Assembly (NCBI GenBank): GCA_036504515.1
Contig: DASXVA010000007.1
Location: forward strand, 62,001-126,000
DNA from: AWTP1-18 sp036504515
Lineage (GTDB): Bacteria; Pseudomonadota; Gammaproteobacteria; Burkholderiales; Rhodocyclaceae
Direction: 5' to 3'
DNA length: 64,000 nucleotides
The translations under genes and the position numbers were made by a program. How positions within the stretch are numbered: position 1 is the first letter of the stretch; each line of letters begins with the position of its first letter. This document shows positions 58,302 through 64,000 of the stretch, piece by piece. Below the pieces are notes generated by a model. The model was not told the DNA's origin, made no database searches, and worked only from the letters and a program-made list of their open reading frames with translations.

Positions 58302-59544
58302 ATTGCTGATCGAAGGTGGTACTGCCCTCAAAGGTGAGGTTGCTATTTCCGGTGCGAAGAACGCTGCTCTTCCGCTTCTTTGTACAGCTTTGCTGACTAA
58401 ACAGCCGGTAACGTTTACGAACGTACCTGACCTCAATGATGTGGGGACAATGCTGAAGCTGCTCGCCCAGATGGGGGTGGCGGTTGAACGTAACGGCGAT
58501 ACTGTTGTTCTTGATGCCGGCGGGCTGAATAATCCGGTGGCCCCCTACGAGATGGTCAAGACCATGCGAGCTTCGATTCTCGTTCTTGGGCCTCTGGTGT
58601 CACGCTGTGGTGAGGCGAGGGTATCCCTGCCCGGTGGCTGTGCGATTGGTGCCCGTCCCGTGGATCAACACATCAAGGGTTTGCAGGCCATGGGGGCGGA
58701 AATCCTGGTCGAGCAGGGTTACGTTCAAGCCAAGGTTGGCAAGCTCAAAGGGGCTCGGCTGTTCACCGATATGGTGACGGTAACTGGCACCGAAAACCTG
58801 ATGATGGCCGCCTGCCTTGCTGACGGTGAAACCGTAATCGAAAACGCCGCCCGGGAACCCGAGGTGGTCGACTTAGCCAATTGCCTTGTTGCCATGGGAG
58901 CACGCATTTCTGGAGCGGGGACTGACGTTATCCGTATTCAGGGCGTATCAGAACTGCGGGGAACAACGCACAGCATCATGCCCGATCGTATAGAAACAGG
59001 AACCTATCTTTGTGCCGCAGCGGCAACGGGCGGTGACGTACGTCTGACGGGGACATCTTCTGCGTATTTGGACGCAGTGATCGACAAATTGATGGATGCT
59101 GGTTGCGACATTACTTGCAACCGAGACAGTATCCAGCTCAAAGCGCCTCAGCGCCTCAATGCCGTTTCTATCCGTACCGCGCCCTATCCAGCTTTCCCAA
59201 CGGATATGCAGGCCCAGTTCATGGCCATCAACTGTGTTGCCAAAGGAACGGCCATCATCCGAGAAACGATTTTTGAAAACCGTTTCATGCATGCCGTCGA
59301 ATTGATACGCCTGGGAGCAGATATCAAGATAGATGGCAATACGGCTGTCGTCACCGGAGCAGAAGCCTTGAGCGGCGCCACCGTCATGGCGACTGATTTG
59401 CGGGCCTCGGCAAGTCTTGTGGTGGCTGGTTTGGCTGCCAAGGGTGAAACCTTGATCGAGCGTATTTACCATCTGGATCGTGGCTATGATGGGTTGGAGC
59501 AGAAACTTGCGGCCCTGGGAGCCAAGGTTCGTCGGGTGAGCTGA
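58294..59544 (+). CDS. murA: UDP-N-acetylglucosamine 1-carboxyvinyltransferase
   Basis: First committed enzyme of peptidoglycan synthesis, target of fosfomycin; 416 residues. It begins MDKLLIEGGTALKGEVAISG with KN near residue 22; the active-site Cys is at 116 in SLPGGCAIGARPVD, so it should be fosfomycin-sensitive. The start is the GTG at 58294, inside the bolA-like gene. Confidence 0.97.
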   Translation: MDKLLIEGGTALKGEVAISGAKNAALPLLCTALLTKQPVTFTNVPDLNDVGTMLKLLAQMGVAVERNGDTVVLDAGGLNNPVAPYEMVKTMRASILVLGPLVSRCGEARVSLPGGCAIGARPVDQHIKGLQAMGAEILVEQGYVQAKVGKLKGARLFTDMVTVTGTENLMMAACLADGETVIENAAREPEVVDLANCLVAMGARISGAGTDVIRIQGVSELRGTTHSIMPDRIETGTYLCAAAATGGDVRLTGTSSAYLDAVIDKLMDAGCDITCNRDSIQLKAPQRLNAVSIRTAPYPAFPTDMQAQFMAINCVAKGTAIIRETIFENRFMHAVELIRLGADIKIDGNTAVVTGAEALSGATVMATDLRASASLVVAGLAAKGETLIERIYHLDRGYDGLEQKLAALGAKVRRVS

Positions 59545-59593
59545 AACGCCTCAGCTAGAATTACAACCTTTCATTGAACGAACGGAGTCCCCT

Positions 59594-60235
59594 GTGGACG
59601 GCATTACCATTGCGCTCTCCAAGGGCCGAATCTTTGAAGAAACCTTGCCACTGTTGGCTGCAGCTGGGATTGTGCCCAGCGAGAACCCGGAGACTTCTCG
59701 GAAGTTGATCATTGGAACCAATCGCCCCGATGTTCGGGTTGTGATTGTCCGTGCGTCTGATGTGCCGACCTATGTGCAGTATGGGGCTGCTGACTTGGGT
59801 ATCGCTGGCAAGGACGTGTTGATTGAGCATGGCGGAGGAGGGCTCTATCAGCCATTGGATCTGAATATTGCAAAGTGTCGCATGTGTGTGGCTGCCCCCG
59901 TAGGGTTTGACTACGCGGCGGCAATTCGTCCTGGTGCACGGTTGCGTATCGCTACCAAATACATCAGTACCGCTAAAGAGCACTTTGCTGCCAAAGGCGT
60001 TCACGTGGACTTGATCAAGCTCTACGGTTCAATGGAATTGGCTCCCTTGGCCGGGCTCTCTGAGGTCATTGTTGACTTAGTGTCCAGTGGTGCAACTCTC
60101 AAGGCAAATCAACTCGTCGAAGTGGAGGAAATCATGGATATCTCTTCCCGCCTTGTCGTTAGCCAGGCAGCGCTTAAGGTTAAGCACGATCTGCTGCAGC
60201 CTGTGATTGAGGCCTTTGCCGGAGCCATTAAATGA
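59594..60235 (+). CDS. hisG: ATP phosphoribosyltransferase, short form
   Basis: First enzyme of histidine synthesis. The 213-residue length marks the short HisG form that needs HisZ as regulatory subunit; hisZ is not in the window. Motifs are ALSKGRIFEETLPLL at the N-terminus, GAADLGIAGKDVL near 55, and a PRPP-binding DLVSSGATLKAN near 155. The start is GTG at 59594. hisD overlaps by 4 bp. Confidence 0.95.
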   Translation: MDGITIALSKGRIFEETLPLLAAAGIVPSENPETSRKLIIGTNRPDVRVVIVRASDVPTYVQYGAADLGIAGKDVLIEHGGGGLYQPLDLNIAKCRMCVAAPVGFDYAAAIRPGARLRIATKYISTAKEHFAAKGVHVDLIKLYGSMELAPLAGLSEVIVDLVSSGATLKANQLVEVEEIMDISSRLVVSQAALKVKHDLLQPVIEAFAGAIK

Positions 60236-61539
60236 GTGTGCCTCTGTTTATTCGTCGAATGAGTACTCGGGATCCTGAGTTTCTTTCTGCGTTGGATCAG
60301 TTGCTTGCTTTTGACGACAGTACGGACGAGGCGATTGAAAAGTCGGTCGCTGACATTATTCGCAACGTACGTCGTTTGGGAGATGTTGCTGTACTCGATT
60401 ACACCCGTCGGTTCGATAATCGAGATGTGGCTTCCATGATTGCTCTTGAGCTGCCGAAGGACGAACTTGCCGCGGCATTTTTCAGCTTGCCAGAGGCCCA
60501 ACGGCAAGCATTGCAAACAGCTGCCGAACGAGTGCGCAGTTACCACGAGCGTCAAAAGGCTGAGTCCTGGGAATACACGGAGGCAGATGGAACCCGCTTG
60601 GGTCAGAAAATCACTCCCCTGGATCGCGTCGGTTTATACGTGCCCGGAGGTAAGGCTTCATATCCATCCTCGGTGCTGATGAATGCACTACCTGCCAAAG
60701 TGGCAGGGGTGGGTGAGCTCATTATGGTGACGCCGACACCGCGAGGTGAAAAGAACGCACTAGTTCTTGCTGCTGCCCATCTTGCTGGTGTTGATAGAGT
60801 ATTCACGATTGGCGGAGCACAAGCTGTTGCTGCCCTTGCTTATGGCACACAAACTATTCCGCAAGTGGACAAGATTGTTGGGCCAGGGAATGCCTACGTA
60901 GCTAGTGCAAAGCGCAGGGTATTTGGTGTTGTTGGTATTGATATGGTGGCCGGCCCTTCTGAAGTACTGATCATTGCCGATGGCAGTACCAATCCTGACT
61001 GGATTGCCATGGACCTATTTGCCCAAGCTGAGCATGACGAGTTGGCTCAGTCAATCATGTTGTGTCCAGATGCCGGCTACATTGAGCAAGTGATAGCCCG
61101 CATTGAAAGGCTGTTACCAACTATGCCACGCAAGGAAACCATTGCCGCCTCGCTTTCTGGACGTGGAGCTTTGATTCACGTCAGCGACTTGGATGAAGCC
61201 TGTGCTGTAGCCAACCGAATTGCACCTGAACATTTAGAGTTGTCCGTTGAAAACGCAGAGTCCTTGGTGGATAAGGTTCGCCATGCAGGAGCTATTTTTA
61301 TCGGTCCCTATGCATCGGAGTCGCTGGGTGATTATTGTGCAGGGCCTAATCATGTTTTACCAACATCCCGCAGCGCACGGTTCTCGAGCCCCTTGGGCGT
61401 CTACGACTTCCAAAAGCGATCTAGTCTGATTGATGTTTCTGCTACAGGTGCCCAATCGCTGGGGACTACCGCATCAACTTTGGCTCATGGGGAGGGGCTG
61501 ACGGCACATGCAAGAGCCGCCGAACTGCGCATGGAGTAG
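60232..61539 (+). CDS. hisD: Histidinol dehydrogenase
   Basis: Zinc enzyme doing the last two oxidation steps of histidine synthesis; 435 residues. Motifs are DRVGLYVPGGKASYPSSVLM near 125-145, PGNAYVASAKR near 220, PSEVLIIAD near 240, AQAEHDELAQ (zinc ligands Gln/His) near 264 and a late GPNHVLPTS near 365. It is the last gene before the tRNA-Phe island junction; no other his gene follows in the window. Confidence 0.96.
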   Translation: MSVPLFIRRMSTRDPEFLSALDQLLAFDDSTDEAIEKSVADIIRNVRRLGDVAVLDYTRRFDNRDVASMIALELPKDELAAAFFSLPEAQRQALQTAAERVRSYHERQKAESWEYTEADGTRLGQKITPLDRVGLYVPGGKASYPSSVLMNALPAKVAGVGELIMVTPTPRGEKNALVLAAAHLAGVDRVFTIGGAQAVAALAYGTQTIPQVDKIVGPGNAYVASAKRRVFGVVGIDMVAGPSEVLIIADGSTNPDWIAMDLFAQAEHDELAQSIMLCPDAGYIEQVIARIERLLPTMPRKETIAASLSGRGALIHVSDLDEACAVANRIAPEHLELSVENAESLVDKVRHAGAIFIGPYASESLGDYCAGPNHVLPTSRSARFSSPLGVYDFQKRSSLIDVSATGAQSLGTTASTLAHGEGLTAHARAAELRME

Positions 61540-61585
61540 TTGGATATTTTCACTCTGTTGAATATTAGATTTTTTGCTTTACATC

Positions 61586-61614
61586 TTGGAATTGGAACAA
61601 TAAGCCGCTATAAT
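61586..61614 (+). promoter_or_regulatory. Promoter of tRNA-Phe
   Basis: TTGGAA (61586-61591) and a perfect TATAAT (61609-61614) are 17 bp apart, ending 13 bp before the tRNA. The surrounding sequence is AT-rich. Confidence 0.75.
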
Positions 61615-61627
61615 CATTCCCTCTTTT

Positions 61628-61703
61628 GGCTTGGTAGCTCAGTTGGTAGAGCAGCGGATTGAAAATCCGCGTGTCGGTGGTTCGATTCCGCCCCAAGCCA
61701 CCA
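61628..61703 (+). tRNA. tRNA-Phe (GAA)
   Basis: 76-nt tRNA with encoded CCA. The acceptor GGCTTGG pairs with CCAAGCC at 61693-61699. The anticodon stem-loop GCGGATTGAAAATCCGC gives GAA. The T arm contains GGTTCGATTCC. The end of the gene is a common integration site, and a decayed integrase lies 290 bp downstream. No second copy of the tRNA 3' end is seen before the window ends. Confidence 0.97.
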
Positions 61704-61750
61704 AATAAATACCATTTAGAATCAATAAGTTCTCAAATGGGTGGGTGGCG

Positions 61751-61772
61751 AAGGGCTTCTGAGGGAGCCCTT
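61751..61772 (+). terminator. Terminator after tRNA-Phe
   Basis: AAGGGCT / AGCCCTT stem with an 8-nt loop followed by TTTCGTT. Further along, 61859-61876 is an 18-bp AT-rich palindrome (TCAGAAAAATTTTTCTGA). The rest of 61773-61996 shows no gene. Confidence 0.65.
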
Positions 61773-61996
61773 TTTCGTTGGTGTTCTGACGATTTTCTGG
61801 CAATTAAGCTGGGAAACCGTTGCGCTACGGTGCGTTCGACTGCGCATGACTGCGGTTTTCAGAAAAATTTTTCTGATTTTCCGTTGCTGAAGCTATACGT
61901 AACTCCACGTTAGAGGGGTTGCTGTTGTGCTGCGCTATCCCTTTCTCGTCGACATCAGAACAAAGCCACTGGTCATAAAGGTCAATGGAGGCGACC

Positions 61997-63176
61997 ATGG
62001 CCAATAAGCCCTATCAGGAAGGGGCGGTCTGGTCGTTCCGTCTGCGCATCAAAGACCAGTCAATCTATCGCACCGGCTTCGTATCTGCGGATGAGGCGCG
62101 CCGTGAAGTTGAACGCTTACGCCAGAAAATCCTTGAAGCCGGCAAGCCTAAGCATGCAGGTCCTTGGCGGACGACGCTTGCGCAGGCAATGCAACAGTAT
62201 GCCCTTGAGCGCTTACCCAGTTTGAAGGGCGCACGCCAGGAGGCAAATCGCATCAACTGTTACCTGCGCGCCGCCAACCTCGACATCATCAAGATTGCGA
62301 AGCCGTTGTCAGAAGCTGCTGTCGTCCCAGGAATTTACTGGGACGTGAGCCTGGCACCAGGGAAGCAACCACGCAAAATCCCCAACGGTCTCCATGCTCA
62401 CCGCCGTCGCCAGGAGGACGGCTCCATCGAAACGCAGCGACTGATCCGCCATTTGGCTAAAACCCCAATGGCCCAGATCATGACTTACCAGGCGCAAGAC
62501 CTGGTGGACGTCATGCTGCGGGAGGGCTACGAGCCGGCGACGATAACTCTGGAGCGAGCGCTACTGCGTCAGATGTTTAACTACGCCCGTAAGACTTGAC
62601 ACTGGGTAGAGCCAGCGCGTAATCCGGCCACGCAACTCAAGATGACCACTGTCGACAATGCGAGGGACCGCGTGTTGACGAACAAGGAATGGAGGATGAT
62701 CAGCAGCGCCATCGAGAAGTCGCTCAATCCATACGCAGCGCCGGCAATCGCACTACTGTTGGAAATGGCTATGCGGGTTTCTGAGCCATTGCTGAATGCG
62801 GCATGGGCAAATGTCGATTGGAATCGATGCCTGCTGAGGTTACTTGATGCGAAGGAGGGAGCACGTGACGTCCCGCTCAATCCGGCGGCAATGACCATAT
62901 TGGCAACACTCAATTTATTGCGTGCGGAAGGCGATCCGGATCCTCGCATTCTCCCAATCAGCTACGAAGCGTTGAGGGCGGTGTGGAACCGCGTACGCGT
63001 AGCTGTCGGTATCGAGGATATTCGCATTCACGATCTAGGACACACGGCAGCGACGCGCTTCACGCTTGAGCTCAACGGTAACCTGCCGGTCACTAAAAGT
63101 GATCGCCGGACACAAAGTGTATTCTCAGCTTAGTCGGTTATCAACGTCAAGCCCGAGGATGTGTCGCGCCTGCTTC
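61997..63176 (+). pseudogene. Tyrosine-family phage integrase, degenerate
   Basis: The ATG at 61997 has GGAGG five bases upstream. The N-terminal arm and SAM-like core-binding domain read to a TGA at 62597, where a Trp codon would be expected; the same frame then continues to 63133. The catalytic domain retains the first Arg (MAMRVSE) and a Lys region, but the HxxR box reads HDLGH, losing the Arg. Near 63090 one extra base shifts the frame: an adjacent frame reads LKVIAGHKVYSQLSR, and after a base loss near 63138 a third frame reads INVKPEDVSRLL. The Tyr codon is not in frame. The enzyme is almost surely inactive. Confidence 0.85.
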
Positions 63177-63308
63177 CATGGTCAGCCCGCTGACAGAAGA
63201 TGACGTACCGCCGGTCTGTATTTGACGCGCGCAACACTCGTGCCGCCGTCGATGGTGAGACCGACCTGCCCTAAAATGTCGTACCTCTGCGCAGATCAAA
63301 GGAGGTAG

Positions 63309-63556
63309 CCAGCGCCGGATGAGAATCTGGTTAGCGAAGAGGGCGAGGATATTCCGGATCCACCTCGTCAACCAGTCTCCCGCTCCGGCGATGTCTGGCA
63401 GCTGGGTCCGCACCGCCCGATCTGTGGTGACGAGTGCGACCAGAATGCCATTGCCAGCTTGATGGGGGGGGGCGAGCAGGCCAGCCTGTGCTTCACCTCG
63501 TCCCCAAAGGAAATCAGCGCGACCACACCTCCGGTGGCATTGCCGATTGGGATGGC
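63309..63556 (+). pseudogene. Fragment of a ParB-associated/phage-type DNA methylase, frameshifted
   Basis: One frame, open after a TAG at 63306-63308, reads SGDVWQLGPHRPICGDE and NAIASLMGGGEQASLCFTSS. This is the W.LG.HR..CGD start and substrate region of N4/N6 DNA methylases found in phage and ParB-like fusion proteins. Near 63505 the frame changes: the S/D-P-P-Y box is broken and the next frame continues GNQRDHTSGGIADWDG, as expected after that box. A run of nine G at 63464-63472 lies within. No start or complete catalytic domain remains. Confidence 0.65.
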
Positions 63557-64000
63557 CTGATCCACCGCGACAATGATCGTGGGGTCAGCAAGGAACGTCT
63601 GTCCAGGGCCTTTGGCGTGAACCTGAGCTCCATCAACCGGCGCATCAACCTGCTGGAAGGCATTTGCCCGGACGCCATTGCTAGACTGCAGGACAAGCAG
63701 TCCCCCCTCCCGGATGTCACTCGGGTGTTGCGCAACATGAAAGCCGCCCGGCAGGTGAAAGTAGTCGAATTGATGATTGCCAGCAACACCATCACTGTGG
63801 CCCATACCGATGCCTTACTGAAAGCCACCACACCGGAACAGCGAACCGACTTCAAACCTATCGAACGCGACCGGCAACTGGCGCCGATCGAGCAGATGGT
63901 CAAACTGGAAAAGGAAATGAGCCAGGTCCAGCCCCAGTACAAGGACGCTGAAGAGCACTACGGCTCTGATTTACTGAACTTGGTGGTCGCCAAGGGTTAC
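63551..64000 (+). CDS. RepB/ParB-like plasmid partition protein, partial (5' truncated, runs off window)
   Basis: From about 63551 the frame reads RGVSKERLSRAFGVNLSSI, a helix-turn-helix like that of RepB/ParB partition proteins, then INLLEGICPDAIARLQDK, RQVKVVELMIASNTITVAH, and a coiled C-terminal part ending LLNLVVAKGY at the window edge. This matches the DNA-binding middle and C-terminal region of RepB-type proteins. The N-terminal nuclease-like domain is absent; the frame is instead joined to the methylase fragment. Open frame extends back to a TGA at 63428, with possible GTG starts at 63434 and 63488. It may be a pseudogene. Confidence 0.65.

Noticed and set aside
62597..62599. TGA read-through (selenocysteine or Trp recoding) in the integrase
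   Set aside because: Other lesions in the same gene (HxxR loss, two frameshifts) point to decay, and no SECIS-like element is evident.
63147..63942. Minus-strand ORFs over the methylase/RepB region
   Set aside because: They are antisense to recognisable plus-strand protein motifs and show no family features.
1..64000. CRISPR arrays, IS elements with terminal repeats, rRNA genes, riboswitches
   Set aside because: I looked for regular direct repeats, transposase motifs and known leader structures by eye and found none that I can support.

Overview
The window looks like a chromosomal segment of a denitrifying betaproteobacterium, most likely from the Rhodocyclales (Azospira/Dechloromonas-type). 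This placement is inferred from gene content and protein style; no rRNA is present. Supporting traits are a complete cytochrome cd1 (nirS) denitrification set with a fused nirDL, a cytochrome-c nitric oxide reductase, a Dnr-like Crp/Fnr regulator, a monomeric NADP isocitrate dehydrogenase, and an Mla operon of the betaproteobacterial layout.

Region by region. 1-2.4 kb: a minus-strand three-gene module of a TPR-like protein, a pseudo-receiver protein and a Ser/Thr kinase cut by the window edge. 2.6-5.4 kb: serS, mltF and tRNA-Ser(CGA). 5.5-27.4 kb: a denitrification island. It holds norE-norF-norQ-polyferredoxin-norD (+), a NIT-domain chemoreceptor (+), an HPP-family membrane protein (-), then nirS-nirM-nirC-nirF-nirDL-nirG-nirH-nirJ-nirN (-), divergent nirE-norC-norB-crp/fnr (+), and a convergent operon hemerythrin-DUF2249-12TM membrane protein (-). 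Four FNR/Dnr-type boxes (TTGA-N6-TCAA type) lie in front of nirS, nirE, norC and the hemerythrin gene and tie these units into one low-oxygen/NO regulon. 27.4-34.2 kb: a double-receiver protein, isocitrate lyase with palindromic operator candidates upstream, and an overlapping REC-phosphatase-ATPase/hybrid histidine kinase pair. 34.3-43.1 kb: clpS-clpA, a cold-shock protein, icd, cysK, murJ, rpsT. 43.2-51.0 kb: housekeeping and hypothetical genes (rluE-like, an Ala/Lys-rich exported peptide, DUF192, quinone oxidoreductase, alpha/beta hydrolase, nitronate monooxygenase, truC, ychJ-like, AI-2E-like permease, GNAT/FemAB-like). 51.0-61.6 kb: an ExeA-SPOR fusion, then a long plus-strand run mlaF-E-D-A-C-B, yadG/yadH-like ABC exporter, ibaG-like bolA, murA, hisG, hisD. 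61.6-64.0 kb: tRNA-Phe(GAA) followed by a decaying integrated element: a tyrosine integrase broken by a stop codon and two frameshifts, a frameshifted DNA-methylase fragment, and a RepB-like partition protein running off the window.

Together the island encodes nitrite reduction to NO (NirS with c551 electron donor), heme d1 synthesis (NirE, F, DL, G, H, J, N), NO reduction (NorCB with maturation factors NorD, E, F, Q), sensing (NIT chemoreceptor, Dnr-like regulator) and probable NO/nitrite handling (HPP protein, hemerythrin). I found no striking wholly new system. The most unusual items are the polyferredoxin inside the nor accessory operon, the HPP protein next to nir, the hemerythrin/DUF2249/12TM operon behind an FNR box, the edge kinase module, and the methylase-RepB chimera in the island remnant.
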